Assembly: GCF_020614395.1 (NCBI RefSeq)
Contig: NZ_CP085324.1
Coordinates: forward strand, 687,564-751,563
Direction of reading: 5' to 3'
Length of the DNA stretch: 64,000 nucleotides
Source of the DNA: Salarchaeum japonicum
Lineage (GTDB): Archaea > Halobacteriota > Halobacteria > Halobacteriales > Halobacteriaceae
The translations under genes were made by a program, and so were the position numbers. Positions 52,791 to 63,139 of this stretch are shown here, piece after piece; position 1 is the stretch's first letter, and the number at the start of each line of letters is the position of its first letter. The notes under the pieces are model-generated. The model worked only from the letters and a program-made list of their open reading frames with translations, was not told where the DNA came from and ran no database searches.

Positions 52791-53929
52791 TGGTCTTCCT
52801 CCGCGTATTCGACGGCGCGCTGCACTGCGCCTTCGAGGGTTTCTTCGACGGTGACGAGTTCGTCGTTCAGGATTTCGCGGCCCTCCGCGGCGTTCGTGCC
52901 GGCGAGCCGGACGACGACGCGCTTCGGAATCTCGTCGAACTGTTCGAGGGCTTCGTTGATACCCTTCGCGACTTCGTCACCGCGCGTGATACCACCGAAG
53001 ATGTTGAACACGACGGAATCGACGTTCTCGTCGCTGAACACCATGTCGAGGGCGTTCGCGACGCGTTCGGCTTTCGCGCCGCCGCCGATGTCGAGGAAGT
53101 TCGCGGGCTTCCCGCCGTAGTAGTCCACGAGGTCGAGCGTGGTCATGACGAGACCCGCGCCGTTCCCGATGATGCCGACGTTGCCGTCGAGGCGGACGTA
53201 GTCGAAGCCGTACTCGTTCGCCTTGGCTTCGAGTTCGTCCTCCGCGGCCTCGTCCTCCATCTCCGCGAGGTCGGGGTGGCGGAAGAGCGCGTCCTCGTCG
53301 ATGTTGAGGACGGCGTCCGCGGCGACGACTTCGTCGTCGCTCGTGACCATCAGCGGGTTGATTTCGGCGTCCGACGCGTCCTTGGATTCCCAGAGGTCGT
53401 AGAGGGTCGTCAGGACGCTCGCCACGTCGCGCGCGACGGCCTTGTCGACGCCGGCGTCGTAGACGACCTTCCGCGCCTGGTAGGGATGCATGCCGAACGC
53501 GGGGTCGATGTGTTCGCGGGCGATGGCGTCGGGGTCTTCCTCGGCGACCTCCTCGATGTTGACGCCGCCCTTCGTGGACACCATCGCGACGGGTTTGCCC
53601 TCGCCGCGGTCCATCGTCACACCGACGTAGAGTTCGTTCGTGAAGTCGACTGCTTCCTCGACGAGAACCTTCTCGACGGTGTAGCCCTTGAGGTCCATCC
53701 CGAGGATGTCCTCAGCCGCGTCGCGGGCTTCGTCACTGTCCTCGGCGAGCTTGATACCGCCGGCTTTCCCCCGGCCGCCGACGTGGACCTGCGCCTTCAC
53801 TGCGACAGGATACCCGAGTCGCTCCGCGATGGAGACGACGTCGTCGACGGTGGACGCGACCTCCGAGCCGGGCGTCGGGATGCCGGCGTCGGCGAACACG
53901 CCCTTCGCCTGATATTCGTGAAGCCTCAT
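52787..53929 (-). CDS. sucC: Succinyl-CoA synthetase (ADP-forming) beta subunit
   Basis: ATP-grasp subunit of the same enzyme, 380 residues. The start [20 protein letters not shown] is diagnostic. The nucleotide domain shows [20 protein letters not shown], and the C-terminal CoA-ligase domain shows [18 protein letters not shown] and [17 protein letters not shown]. First gene of sucCD. A leaderless or short-leader start is likely at the ATG at 53929. The divergent quinone oxidoreductase gene starts about 110 bases away. Confidence 0.97.
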   Translation of the reverse strand: MRLHEYQAKGVFADAGIPTPGSEVASTVDDVVSIAERLGYPVAVKAQVHVGGRGKAGGIKLAEDSDEARDAAEDILGMDLKGYTVEKVLVEEAVDFTNELYVGVTMDRGEGKPVAMVSTKGGVNIEEVAEEDPDAIAREHIDPAFGMHPYQARKVVYDAGVDKAVARDVASVLTTLYDLWESKDASDAEINPLMVTSDDEVVAADAVLNIDEDALFRHPDLAEMEDEAAEDELEAKANEYGFDYVRLDGNVGIIGNGAGLVMTTLDLVDYYGGKPANFLDIGGGAKAERVANALDMVFSDENVDSVVFNIFGGITRGDEVAKGINEALEQFDEIPKRVVVRLAGTNAAEGREILNDELVTVEETLEGAVQRAVEYAEEDQ

Positions 53930-54037
53930 GTGCGTTCGTTACTCCCGCCGGGCGTCGCTTAAAGCCGTCCATTTGTGCAAGCGTACCACTCCGCGAACGA
54001 CGAACACTTATCGGGGTTCGCGGCGACGCTTCCGCGT

Positions 54038-54994
54038 ATGCGCGCAGTCAGATTCCACGAGACGGGCGGGTCGGACGTGCTCCGCGTGGAGGACGTGCCG
54101 ACGCCGACGCCCGACCCGGACGAGGTGCTGGTGCGGGTGGAGGCCGCGGGCGTGAACCCCGTGGACACGTACAGCCGCCGCGGGAAGCGCGAGCCGCCGG
54201 CGTTCCCGATGACGCCGGGCGCGGATCTCGCGGGCGTCGTCGAGTCGGTCGGCGCAAACGTCACCGGCTTCGCGGCGGGCGACCGCGTGTTCGGAACGGG
54301 ACTGGGGCGCACCCAGCAGGGGACGTACGCGGAGTACGCGGTCGCGCGCCCCGACCAGCTCGCGCGCCTCCCGGACGGCGTCTCCTATCCTGAGGGCGCG
54401 GCGGTCGCGCTCGTCGGCGTGACGGCGTGGCGCGCGCTCGTGGATCACGCGGGCCTCGACCCGGCGGAGACCTGTCTGATTCACGGCGGGAGCGGAGGCG
54501 TCGGCCACGTCGCGGTGCAGATCGCGGACGCCGCGGGCGCGACAGTCGTCACCACCGCGAACGAGGAGTACGGGCGGTCGCTCCCCGACCTCGGCGCGGA
54601 CGTGGTGCTCGACTACGCGCGCGACGACCTCGAAGCGGCGCTCGTGGAGGCGGGGCGGCCGGACGTGATTCTCGACCACCGGCTCGACGAGTACCTCGAC
54701 CTGGACGCGGCGGTCGCGGCGCAGGGCGCGCGCGTCGTCGGTATCGGGAACACCACGCCCGAGGCGGGGTTCTCGGACATCACGGCGGCGCGTCGCGCGG
54801 AACTCACCGTGTCGCTGATGAGCATGTTCAACACGCCTGACCTCTCCAGGGTGCTCGCACGCCTCGCGCGCCTGCTGTCGGCCGGTCGGCTCGCCCCCGA
54901 GGTCTCGCGAACCTACGACCTCGACGAGGCCGGGGCCGCCCAGGACGCCGTGCTCAACGACTCCGTGTTCGGGAAACTCGTCATCACGGTATAA
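54038..54994 (+). CDS. NADPH:quinone oxidoreductase-like MDR protein
   Basis: Zinc-free medium-chain reductase of about 318 residues. The start MRAVRFHETGGSDVLRVEDV and the segment AAGVNPVDTYSRRGKREPP are typical of zeta-crystallin-like quinone reductases. The NADPH motif is LIHGGSGGVGHVAVQIADAAG. The catalytic zinc ligands of alcohol dehydrogenases are absent. ATG at 54038, with a TATA-like ACACTTATCG 27-35 bases upstream. Confidence 0.92.
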   Translation: MRAVRFHETGGSDVLRVEDVPTPTPDPDEVLVRVEAAGVNPVDTYSRRGKREPPAFPMTPGADLAGVVESVGANVTGFAAGDRVFGTGLGRTQQGTYAEYAVARPDQLARLPDGVSYPEGAAVALVGVTAWRALVDHAGLDPAETCLIHGGSGGVGHVAVQIADAAGATVVTTANEEYGRSLPDLGADVVLDYARDDLEAALVEAGRPDVILDHRLDEYLDLDAAVAAQGARVVGIGNTTPEAGFSDITAARRAELTVSLMSMFNTPDLSRVLARLARLLSAGRLAPEVSRTYDLDEAGAAQDAVLNDSVFGKLVITV

Positions 54995-55100
54995 GGACAA
55001 AACTGTCTGATTCGGAAGTAATCTGCGGGCACTCCCGCGGTTTTCTCGAAGACTCTTCTGTGGGTTTAAGTAGTCGGGTTGTCGATTGTCGTGGTACGCT

Positions 55101-56438
55101 ATGACAGAACGAGAGACTTGGGCGACCCGTCTCGGGTTCATCCTCGCGGCGGTCGGTAGCGCAGTCGGTCTCGGGAACATCTGGCAGTTCCCGTTCAAGA
55201 CAGCGACCAACGGCGGGGCGGCGTTCCTCGTCGTCTACCTCCTTGCGGCGTTCCTCATCGGGTTCCCGATCATCCTCGGCGAGTTCGCTATCGGGCGACG
55301 CGCGAAGATAAACGCCGTCGAAGCGTTCCAGCGCCTCAAACACCCGGCGTGGACTATCGTCGGCGCACTCGGGCTGTTCACGGGGCTGTGGATACTTTCC
55401 TACTACAGCGTTGTCGGTGGCTGGGTTCTCCGATACATCGGCGGGAGCATCACCGCCGGCTACTTCGGTGACCCCGCGATGTACTTCGACAGCGTCTCGA
55501 TGGGCTGGGACGCCATCGCGCTCCACGCCGTGTTCATGGCTCTCACCGCCGGTATCGTCGCGTTCGGCGTCGAGGACGGCATCGAAAAGGCGACGAAGCT
55601 CATGGTTCCGAGCATCGTCGTCATCCTCGTCGGTCTCGCCGTCTACGCGTTCACCCTCGACGGCGCGGCGGACGCGTACAGCTTCTATCTCACTCCCGAC
55701 TTCACGTATCTCGCCAACAACCTCGGCGACGTCGTCCCGTACGCGGTCGGGCAGGCGTTCTTCTCGCTCTCGCTCGGAATGGGCGCGATGATAACGTACG
55801 CGTCCTACGTCGGACGCGACGACAGCCTCCCCGCCGACGGCGGACTCATCACCGTTCTCAACACCGCGGTCGGCGTTCTCGCAGGGTTCGTCGTGCTCCC
55901 GCTCCTGTTCGCGCAGTTCGGCCAGCTCCCCGAAACGGCCGCGGGCGGCGGGCCGGGTGCGCTCTTCATCTCGGTCGCGTCCGCGTTCGCCGACCTCGGC
56001 CTGCTCGGCCGCGCCGCGGGTGCGGTGTTCTTCTTCGTCGTGCTCATCGCCGCGCTCTCTTCCGCCATCAGCCTCCTCGAAGTCGTCACCTCGTACTGCG
56101 TCGACCGGTACGGTCTCAGCCGGCCTGGCGTCGCGTTCGGCGTCGCCGGCGTCCTGTTCCTCCTCGGGACGCTCTCAGCGTGGAACACCGCCTGGCTCGG
56201 CTGGTTCGACACGCTCGCGTACAAGGTTCTGCTCCCCGCGTCGGTTCTGCTCGGCGTCGTCTTCGTCGGCTGGGTGTACGCGCCGCAGGCCGTCGACGAA
56301 ATCGAAGCGGGGTCGAACCTCGAATGGTTCGGATCCGTCTGGATCTGGTCGATTCGGACGTTCGTCCTGCTCGGCGTCGTCGCCACGCTCCTCCTCGGCG
56401 TGAATTCCATCTACGGGATGCCGCCCCTCCCGTTCTGA
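55101..56438 (+). CDS. Neurotransmitter:sodium symporter (NSS/LeuT-type) family transporter
   Basis: Na+-coupled amino-acid-type symporter of 445 residues with 11-12 transmembrane segments. The TM1 signature GSAVGLGNIWQFPFKTATNGG carries the unwound sodium/substrate region of LeuT. TM6-region LGMGAMITYASYVGRDDSLP and TM8-region ALSSAISLLEVVTSYCVDR match the fold. The substrate cannot be assigned. The ATG at 55101 follows a TATA-like GTTTAAGTAG near 55063-55072. Confidence 0.93.
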   Translation: MTERETWATRLGFILAAVGSAVGLGNIWQFPFKTATNGGAAFLVVYLLAAFLIGFPIILGEFAIGRRAKINAVEAFQRLKHPAWTIVGALGLFTGLWILSYYSVVGGWVLRYIGGSITAGYFGDPAMYFDSVSMGWDAIALHAVFMALTAGIVAFGVEDGIEKATKLMVPSIVVILVGLAVYAFTLDGAADAYSFYLTPDFTYLANNLGDVVPYAVGQAFFSLSLGMGAMITYASYVGRDDSLPADGGLITVLNTAVGVLAGFVVLPLLFAQFGQLPETAAGGGPGALFISVASAFADLGLLGRAAGAVFFFVVLIAALSSAISLLEVVTSYCVDRYGLSRPGVAFGVAGVLFLLGTLSAWNTAWLGWFDTLAYKVLLPASVLLGVVFVGWVYAPQAVDEIEAGSNLEWFGSVWIWSIRTFVLLGVVATLLLGVNSIYGMPPLPF

Positions 56439-56525
56439 GACCACGCGGTCTCGAACGGTCGTTTATGCGGAACGCCTTTTTGACTGCTGGTCGTTGGCCC
56501 GCGTAATGACAGGGTGTTCGAGTCG

Positions 56526-58076
56526 ATGACGATGGACGACCGCATCGAGGAGCTCCGCGAGAAGAAGGCCGAGGCCGCGAAGGGCGGCGGCGAAGACCGC
56601 ATCGAGTCCCAGCACGAGAAGGGGAAGATGACGGCGCGCGAGCGCATCGACTACTTCCTCGACGACGACACCTTCCAGGAGTTCGACCAGCTCCGCACCC
56701 ACCGCAGCCACAACTTCGGGATGGAAGAAGACCAGATTCCCGGGGACGGCGTGGTGACGGGCTACGGCGAAGTAAATGGTAGAAAGGTGTTCGTGTTCGC
56801 GCACGACTTCACCGTCTTCGGCGGGAGTCTCGGCGAGGTGTTCGCGGAGAAGGTGACGAAGGTGATGGACAAGGCGATGGAGGTCGGTGCGCCCGTCATC
56901 GGCCTGAACGACTCCGCGGGCGCGCGCATCCAGGAGGGCGTGGACGCGCTCGCGGGCTACGCCGACATCTTCCACCGGAACCAGCAGGCCTCTGGGGTCG
57001 TTCCCCAGATTTCGGCAATCATGGGGCCGTGCGCGGGCGGTGCCGTCTACTCGCCCGCCATCACGGACTTCGTGTTCATGGTGAATGACACGAGCCACAT
57101 GTTCATCACCGGCCCGGACGTCATCGAGACGGTCACGGGCGAGGAGGTCGGGTTCGAGGAACTCGGCGGCGCGACCACGCACTCCAGCACGTCGGGGGTC
57201 GCGCACTTCGCCGAGGACTCCGAAGAGGACGCGCTGGACAACATCCGACGCTTGCTCTCCTACCTCCCGCAGAACAACGTCGAAGACCCGCCGCGGGTCG
57301 AACCCTGGGACGACCCCGAGCGCCGCGACGAGGAACTGCAGAGCATCGTCCCCGACCAGCCCCGCAAACCGTACGACGTGACGAACGTCGTCGATTCGGT
57401 GGTGGACGAGGGGTCATTTTTCGAGGTGCAGGAGAACTTCGCGAAGAACCTCGTCGTCGGATTCGCTCGCCTCGACGGCCGCAGCGTCGCCATCGTCGCG
57501 AACCAGCCCCGCGTGAACGCGGGGACGCTCGACATCGAGGCGTCCGAGAAGGGCAGTCGGTTCGTCCGCTTCTGCGACTCCTTCAACATCCCCATCCTCA
57601 CGTTCGTGGACGTACCCGGGTTCCTCCCCGGCACCGACCAGGAGCATAATGGGATTATCCGGCACGGCGCGAAACTCCTCTACGCGTTCAGCGAGGCCTC
57701 CGTGCCCCTGATGACGGTTATCACGCGGAAGGCGTACGGCGGCGCGTACGACGTGATGGCGTCGAAGCACATCGGCGCGGACGTGAACTACGCGTGGCCG
57801 ACCGCGGAAATCGCCGTGATGGGGCCGAAGGGCGCGGTGAACGTCCTCTACCGCGAGGAACTCGCGGAGGCGGACGACCCCGACGAGAAGCGCGAGGAAC
57901 TCATCGACGAGTACCGCGAGAAGTTCGCGAACCCCTACACTGCGGCCGACCGCGGGTACGTGGACGACGTTATCGAACCGCAGGAAACGCGGCCGCGGCT
58001 CATCGACGACCTCGAAATGCTCACCGGAAAGCGGGTCGACCAGCCCGAGAAGAAACATGGAAACATCCCGCTATAG
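56526..58076 (+). CDS. pccB: Propionyl/acetyl-CoA carboxylase, carboxyltransferase (beta) subunit
   Basis: Transfers carboxyl from biotin to propionyl- or acetyl-CoA, forming methylmalonyl- or malonyl-CoA. It has about 516 residues with two crotonase-like halves. The first contains [50 protein letters not shown] and [16 protein letters not shown]. The second contains [21 protein letters not shown] and [16 protein letters not shown]. Start at the ATG at 56526 with alternatives six bases downstream and at a GTG upstream. It overlaps pccX by 20 bases; pccA is 1.9 kb downstream. Confidence 0.96.
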   Translation: MTMDDRIEELREKKAEAAKGGGEDRIESQHEKGKMTARERIDYFLDDDTFQEFDQLRTHRSHNFGMEEDQIPGDGVVTGYGEVNGRKVFVFAHDFTVFGGSLGEVFAEKVTKVMDKAMEVGAPVIGLNDSAGARIQEGVDALAGYADIFHRNQQASGVVPQISAIMGPCAGGAVYSPAITDFVFMVNDTSHMFITGPDVIETVTGEEVGFEELGGATTHSSTSGVAHFAEDSEEDALDNIRRLLSYLPQNNVEDPPRVEPWDDPERRDEELQSIVPDQPRKPYDVTNVVDSVVDEGSFFEVQENFAKNLVVGFARLDGRSVAIVANQPRVNAGTLDIEASEKGSRFVRFCDSFNIPILTFVDVPGFLPGTDQEHNGIIRHGAKLLYAFSEASVPLMTVITRKAYGGAYDVMASKHIGADVNYAWPTAEIAVMGPKGAVNVLYREELAEADDPDEKREELIDEYREKFANPYTAADRGYVDDVIEPQETRPRLIDDLEMLTGKRVDQPEKKHGNIPL

Positions 58077-58323
58077 CGTCTCCCTGCCGGAGGACGCGAG
58101 CGAGGACGAGGCGGCCGCCATCGCGGCGGCGGTGAGCGCGCACCTCCGCGACCGGGAGGCCGCGGCGGCCGCCGCGGCGGCGGAAGCGGACGGCGAGTCC
58201 TGGGACGGCGAGCGCTGGGGGTTCGCGGGCCGCGTGAACGCCCTCCAGTCCCGCGACGTGCGGGTGCCGGACGGCGCGCCGACCGACCCGTGGAGCGCGG
58301 CGGGACGAACCGAGCGCTTCTAG
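58057..58323 (+). CDS. pccX: Small third subunit of propionyl-CoA carboxylase (PccX/epsilon-like)
   Basis: 88 residues: a short N-terminal segment ([20 protein letters not shown]), an Ala-rich helix with an alanine run, a middle containing [17 protein letters not shown], and the C-terminal [14 protein letters not shown], which resembles the epsilon-subunit tail W-x-x-A/S-x-R of actinobacterial acyl-CoA carboxylases. In Haloferax a small PccX subunit was found to be needed for activity; position after pccB and sequence plan support the same role. It overlaps pccB by 20 bases, so it is translationally coupled. Confidence 0.85.
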   Translation: METSRYSVSLPEDASEDEAAAIAAAVSAHLRDREAAAAAAAAEADGESWDGERWGFAGRVNALQSRDVRVPDGAPTDPWSAAGRTERF

Positions 58324-58484
58324 CGGTACCGGCCCGCTACCGCGCCCGCGGCGAACACGAGCAGGCTGGCGGCGGTCGCGGCGGCGAGCGGGTACGCGTC
58401 CAGGGACGGCGTCGGTATCAGGGCCGCCCACGCGAGCACGGCGAACGCGACGACCGAGACGAAGATTCCCGTCGAATCGAGCAT
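58320..58484 (-). CDS. Small membrane protein, 54 residues
   Basis: ATG at 58484, stop overlapping the pccX stop (58320-58322). Two hydrophobic helices ([19 protein letters not shown] and [18 protein letters not shown]) are joined by [10 protein letters not shown], ending in GRYR. It is preceded on the same strand by the purine permease gene, which ends 24 bases upstream of this gene's start at 58509, so it may be the operon's second gene. Function unknown. Confidence 0.65.
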   Translation of the reverse strand: MLDSTGIFVSVVAFAVLAWAALIPTPSLDAYPLAAATAASLLVFAAGAVAGRYR

Positions 58485-58508
58485 ACCCGTCCTTCGACTT
58501 CCGGGGTC

Positions 58509-59900
58509 TTAGAGGGTGGCGAGAACGCCGCTCGTGCGGACGAAGAAGTAGACGACGAAGGCGGCGGCGAGCACCCACTGACCGACGCGCACGTCCTCGT
58601 ACTCGCCGGCGGCGGCCTTCATCAGGGGATAGGAGACGATGCCGGCGGCGATGCCGTACGCGATAGAGTAGGTGAACGGCATCACGATGATGGTGAGACC
58701 GGCGGGCACGGCGTGCGTCGGGTCGTTCCAGTCCACCTCGCTGACGTTCCCGAGCATGATGATGGCGACGACGACGAGCGCGATGTGGCTCGCGTAGAGG
58801 GGGACGGCGGCGGCGAGCGGGACGAACGCGAGCGCGAGCAAAAAGAGGAGGCCGACGACGAGCGCGGTCAGGCCCGTCCGACCGCCGGCTTCGACGCCGG
58901 TCGCGGATTCGATGTAGGCGGTGACGGTGGACGTGCCGAGCATCCCGCCGACGGTCGTGCCGACCGCGTCGGCCATCAGGGGTTTCTCCATCTCGGGGAG
59001 GTTGCCGTCCTCGTCGAGGAACCCGCCGACCTGACTGACGCCGGTGAGCGTCCCCGCGGTCTCGAAGAAGTCGATGAAGAAGAACGTGAACACGACGAGC
59101 GCGAACCCGAACGCCTCGACGTGCTGGAACCCCTCGACGAACGCGCCGGCGAGCGGCGTGATGTCGTACTGGGGGTCGGGAACGGACGGCGCGAGCTGGG
59201 GGGCGACGCCGAGCGACGCGACGGCCCAGCCGACGGCGGTGGTCGCGAGCACGCCGAGAATTATCGCGCCCCGCACGTCCCGGGTGTGGAGGGCGAGCGT
59301 GGCGAAGAGGCCGAGGACGGCGAGCAGCGCGACCGGGTTCTGGGCGATGTTTCCGAGCGTGACGATGGTGTCCGGGTGGCTGACGACGACGCCCATGCCT
59401 TCGAGGCCGATGATGGCGAGGAACAGTCCGAGCGCGCTCCCGATGGCGAACTTCACCGGCTGTGGGAAGAGTTTCACGACGTACTCGCGCGCGCCGACGG
59501 CGGTGAGGACGATGAAGAGCACGCCCTCGGTGACGATGGCGGCGAGCGCGGTCTGCCACGGAACCCCCATCACGCCGACGACCGTGTACGCGAAGAAGGC
59601 GTTCAGGCCGAGGCCGGGCGCGAGCGCGAACGGGCGGTTGGCGTAGAACGCCATCACGAGTATCGCCGCGGCGGACGCGAGGATGGTGACGACGGCGAGC
59701 ATCTGTTGGACTTCGGAGACGGTGTATCCGGGAACCGCGATGCCGGGTTTGTCCTCCGTCGCGGCGAGTATCGCGGGGTTGACGACGACGATGTAGCTCA
59801 TCGTGAGGAACGTCGTCAGTCCCGCGAGCGCTTCGGTTCTGAAGTCGGTGTCGTGGTCGTCGAGGCTGAAGGTGGCGGCGAGCCAGTCGCGTGCGGTCAT
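58509..59900 (-). CDS. NCS2/AzgA-type purine or uracil permease
   Basis: Nucleobase:cation symporter-2 family permease of 463 residues with 12-14 helices. The N-terminus DDHDTDFRTEALAGLTTFLTMSYIVVVNPAIL and the motif FALAPGLGLNAFFAYTVV are diagnostic of the AzgA (adenine/guanine/hypoxanthine) subgroup. FFFIDFFETAGTLTGVS carries the conserved substrate-site Glu. Its purine role would suit the adenine deaminase at 45-47 kb; that is inferred. It is divergent from pccA, 100 bases apart. Confidence 0.93.
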   Translation of the reverse strand: MTARDWLAATFSLDDHDTDFRTEALAGLTTFLTMSYIVVVNPAILAATEDKPGIAVPGYTVSEVQQMLAVVTILASAAAILVMAFYANRPFALAPGLGLNAFFAYTVVGVMGVPWQTALAAIVTEGVLFIVLTAVGAREYVVKLFPQPVKFAIGSALGLFLAIIGLEGMGVVVSHPDTIVTLGNIAQNPVALLAVLGLFATLALHTRDVRGAIILGVLATTAVGWAVASLGVAPQLAPSVPDPQYDITPLAGAFVEGFQHVEAFGFALVVFTFFFIDFFETAGTLTGVSQVGGFLDEDGNLPEMEKPLMADAVGTTVGGMLGTSTVTAYIESATGVEAGGRTGLTALVVGLLFLLALAFVPLAAAVPLYASHIALVVVAIIMLGNVSEVDWNDPTHAVPAGLTIIVMPFTYSIAYGIAAGIVSYPLMKAAAGEYEDVRVGQWVLAAAFVVYFFVRTSGVLATL

Positions 59901-60002
59901 CCTTCACCCACTGGTGGGGGTGGGCCGGTTAGTGGTGTCGGTTCCCGCCTCGACCCGTGCTGAACCGACACAATGAGTAGGCCGGTGGGTGAACCCCCAT
60001 CT

Positions 60003-61838
60003 ATGTTCGAGAAGGTTCTGGTGGCGAACCGCGGGGAAATCGCCGTGCGCGTGATGCGTGCGTGCGAGGAACTCGGCATCGACACCGTCGCCGTGTACAG
60101 CGAGGCGGACAAGCACTCGGGTCACGTCCGGTACGCGGACGAGGCGTACAACATCGGGCCCGCGCGTGCGGCGGACTCCTACCTCGACCACGAGGCCGTC
60201 ATCGACGCGGCCCAGCAGGCGGGCGCGGACGCCATCCACCCCGGGTACGGCTTCCTCGCGGAGAACGCGGAGTTCGCGGGGAAGGTCGAGGACGCGGAGG
60301 GCGTGACGTGGGTCGGCCCGCGCAGCGACTCGATGCGCCGACTCGGCGAGAAGACGCAAGCCCGGAAGTCGATGGACGCCGCGGACGTGCCCATCGTCCC
60401 CGGAACCACCGACCCCGTCACCGACCCCGAGGAGGTTCGAGAGTTCGGGGAGGAACACGGCTACCCCGTCGCTATCAAGGCCGAAGGCGGCGGTGGCGGC
60501 CGCGGGATGAAGGTCGTGCACGGCCCGGACGAGGTCGCGGACAAACTCGAATCCGCCCAGCGCGAGGGCGAGGCGTACTTCGACAACTCGACGGTGTACC
60601 TCGAACGCTACCTCGAAAACCCGCGGCACATCGAGGTGCAGATCGTTGCCGACCACCACGGGAACGTCCGCCACCTCGGTGAGCGCGACTGCAGTCTCCA
60701 GCGCCGCCACCAGAAGGTCATCGAGGAGGGGCCGAGTCCCGCCCTGACGGACGACCTCCGGGAGAAAATCGGGGAGGCCGCGCGCCGGGGCGCGGACGCG
60801 GCGGACTACTACAACGCGGGGACGTTCGAGTTCCTCGTCGAGGACACCCGCGAGCAGGGCGCGGGCGAAGTACTGGACGCGGACGCGGACTTCTACTTCC
60901 TCGAAGTGAACACGCGAATCCAGGTCGAGCACACCGTCACGGAGGAACTGACGGGCATCGACATCGTGAAGTGGCAGCTCAAAATCGCCGCCGGCGAGGA
61001 ACTCGACTTCTCGCAGGACGAGGTCGAACTCGACGGGCACGCGATGGAGTTCCGCATCAACGCGGAGAACGCCGCGGAGGAGTTCGCGCCCGCGACCGGC
61101 GGCACGCTCGAAACCTACGACACGCCGGGCGGTATCGGCGTGCGGATGGACGACGCCCTCCGGCAGGGCGACGACCTCGTGACGGACTACGACTCGATGA
61201 TCGCGAAGCTCGTGGTCTGGGGGAACACGCGCGAGGAGTGCATCGAGCGCTCGCAGCGCGCGCTCGCCGAGTACGAAATCGAGGGCATCCCGACCATCAT
61301 CCCCTTCCACCGCCTGATGCTCACCGACGACGCGTTCGTCGCGGGCGAGCACACGACGAAGTACCTCGACGAGGAACTCGACGAGGACGCCGTCACCGAC
61401 GCCCAGGAGAAGTGGGGGACGGAGACCACGAGCGAGTCCGGCGAGGAGGACGTGGTGGAGCGCGAGTTCACCGTCGAGGTCAACGGCAAGCGCTTCGACG
61501 TGGACCTCGAAGAGCGCGGCGCGGCCCCCATCGAGGTGTCCGCGGGCGGCGAGAGCACGTCCCAGCGCCCCGAACCCGCGGGCGGCGCGGACGACGACAG
61601 TGACGACGTGGTCGTCGAAGGCGACGGCGAGCGCGTCGAAGCGGAGATGCAGGGCACCATCCTCTCCGTGGACGTGGCGGAGGGCGACGAGGTCGCGCCC
61701 GGCGACGTGCTCCTCGTTCTGGAGGCGATGAAGATGGAGAACGACGTGGTCGCGTCCAGCGGCGGGACGGTGACGCAGGTCGTCGTGGAGGAGGGCGAGT
61801 CCGTCGACATGGGCGACGTGCTCGTCGTCATCGAGTAG
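60003..61838 (+). CDS. pccA: Propionyl/acetyl-CoA carboxylase, biotin carboxylase plus biotin carrier (alpha) subunit
   Basis: ATP-dependent carboxylation of biotin and its carrier in one polypeptide of about 611 residues. Biotin carboxylase domain: [22 protein letters not shown] shortened to [13 protein letters not shown], the ATP-grasp loop [27 protein letters not shown] and [16 protein letters not shown] linker rich in Asp/Glu precedes the C-terminal carrier with the biotinylated Lys in [12 protein letters not shown]. Start ATG at 60003. The usual biotin ligase gene lies 380 bases downstream. Confidence 0.97.
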   Translation: MFEKVLVANRGEIAVRVMRACEELGIDTVAVYSEADKHSGHVRYADEAYNIGPARAADSYLDHEAVIDAAQQAGADAIHPGYGFLAENAEFAGKVEDAEGVTWVGPRSDSMRRLGEKTQARKSMDAADVPIVPGTTDPVTDPEEVREFGEEHGYPVAIKAEGGGGGRGMKVVHGPDEVADKLESAQREGEAYFDNSTVYLERYLENPRHIEVQIVADHHGNVRHLGERDCSLQRRHQKVIEEGPSPALTDDLREKIGEAARRGADAADYYNAGTFEFLVEDTREQGAGEVLDADADFYFLEVNTRIQVEHTVTEELTGIDIVKWQLKIAAGEELDFSQDEVELDGHAMEFRINAENAAEEFAPATGGTLETYDTPGGIGVRMDDALRQGDDLVTDYDSMIAKLVVWGNTREECIERSQRALAEYEIEGIPTIIPFHRLMLTDDAFVAGEHTTKYLDEELDEDAVTDAQEKWGTETTSESGEEDVVEREFTVEVNGKRFDVDLEERGAAPIEVSAGGESTSQRPEPAGGADDDSDDVVVEGDGERVEAEMQGTILSVDVAEGDEVAPGDVLLVLEAMKMENDVVASSGGTVTQVVVEEGESVDMGDVLVVIE

Positions 61839-61882
61839 GCGTCCCAATCTTTATTTTCGGCCGCGCGAATCGCTCGCGTGCC

Positions 61883-62182
61883 ATGTCAACAGTGAGCGTT
61901 CGAGAGGGGGTTCGGTACGGGTTTTCGTTGCTCTGGTATCTCGTCGGCGTGTGGCTGGTCGGCGGCCTCGTCGCGTTCGCGGGCGTCGCCATCACCGGTG
62001 GGACGATGGGGCTGGCGATGGACGGGATGTCGCGGGGGTACGCGTCCGAACCGAACACGGCTACGCTGTTCCTCGGCGGCGCGCTCGTGCTCGTCGGCGG
62101 CGCTATCGTCTACGCGGGGTCGCTCGGCATCCTCTACAAGATAATCGCGGACGCCGTGAAACGCGGGAACGAAGTCGCCTAA
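61883..62182 (+). CDS. Small membrane protein between pccA and birA
   Basis: 99 residues from the ATG at 61883 with two to three hydrophobic segments: FSLLWYLVGVWLVGGLVAFAGVAI and LFLGGALVLVGGAIVYAGSLGILYK shortened here to their cores WYLVGVWLVGGLVAFAGVAI and GALVLVGGAIVYAGSLG. It ends ADAVKRGNEVA. A TATA-like CTTTATTTTC about 27 bases upstream suggests its own leaderless transcript. No family function known to me. Confidence 0.75.
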   Translation: MSTVSVREGVRYGFSLLWYLVGVWLVGGLVAFAGVAITGGTMGLAMDGMSRGYASEPNTATLFLGGALVLVGGAIVYAGSLGILYKIIADAVKRGNEVA

Positions 62183-62218
62183 CGGGGGCTTCTTACCGCC
62201 GCGGTCGTACACTCGGGT

Positions 62219-63139
62219 ATGACCGACACCCGGCAGGCCGTCCTCGCGGCGCTCGCGGACGGCCCCGCGACGGGGCCGGCGCTCGCCGACCGACTCGGCG
62301 TCTCCCGCGCGGCCGTCTGGAAGCACGTCGAGGCGCTCCGCGACGAGGGGTTCGGCGTCGAGAGCACGGACGACGGCTACGAACTCACCGAGGTTCCCGA
62401 GTACGGCGCGGACGCGGTGGCGTTCGGCCTCGACGCGCCGTTCGCGGTCGAGTACCACGACACCGTGGCGAGCACGAACGACCGCGCCCGCGAGCTCGCC
62501 ACCGACGGCCGCGAGAACGTCGTCGTGCTCGCGGACCGCCAGGTGGGCGGACGCGGCCGCCGCGACCGCGCGTGGGAGTCGCCCTCCGGCGGTGTCTGGA
62601 TGAGCGTCGTCCTCCGCCCCGACATCCCGCCCGCCCGCGCGCCCCTCCTCACGCTCGCGATGGCCGTCGCCGTCACCGACGCCGCCCGCGCACACGGCGT
62701 GGACGCGACCATCAAGTGGCCGAACGACGTCCTCGTGAGCGACGGGAAGCTCGCCGGGATTCTGACCGAGATGGAGGGCGAGTCCGGCCGTGTGTCGTGG
62801 GTGGTCGTGGGCGCGGGCGTGAACGCGAACGTCGACCCCACCGACCTCTCCGAGGGCGCGACCAGCCTCCGGAACGAGGCGGGGCCGGTGGAACGCCGGG
62901 TGTTCGTGCAGCGCGTCCTGGAACGGTTCGACGCCCTCCGCGGCGACCTCGACGGCGTGCTGGCGGCGTGGCGCGAGCGCACGAGCACGCTCGGCCGCCG
63001 GGTTCGCGTCCACCTCCCGGACGGCGACCTCGTCGGCGAGGCGGTGGACGTGACCGAGACGGGCGCGCTCGTCGTCGAGTCCGAGGGCGAGCGGCGGGTG
63101 GTGCACGCGGGCGACTGCGAGCACCTCCGGCCCGTTTAG
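62219..63139 (+). CDS. birA: Biotin operon repressor/biotin-[acetyl-CoA-carboxylase] ligase
   Basis: Bifunctional BirA of 306 residues. An N-terminal winged helix (ALADGPATGPALADRLGVSRAAVWKHVE, given as LADRLGVSRAAVWKHVEAL) precedes the ligase domain with VASTNDRARELA, the biotinyl-AMP loop GGRGRRDRAWESPSGGVWMS (GRGRRxRxW) and IKWPNDVLVSDGKLAGIL. A C-terminal SH3-like domain ends LRPV. Its natural client is PccA, encoded just upstream; the HTH suggests control of biotin uptake genes elsewhere. Confidence 0.95.
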   Translation: MTDTRQAVLAALADGPATGPALADRLGVSRAAVWKHVEALRDEGFGVESTDDGYELTEVPEYGADAVAFGLDAPFAVEYHDTVASTNDRARELATDGRENVVVLADRQVGGRGRRDRAWESPSGGVWMSVVLRPDIPPARAPLLTLAMAVAVTDAARAHGVDATIKWPNDVLVSDGKLAGILTEMEGESGRVSWVVVGAGVNANVDPTDLSEGATSLRNEAGPVERRVFVQRVLERFDALRGDLDGVLAAWRERTSTLGRRVRVHLPDGDLVGEAVDVTETGALVVESEGERRVVHAGDCEHLRPV

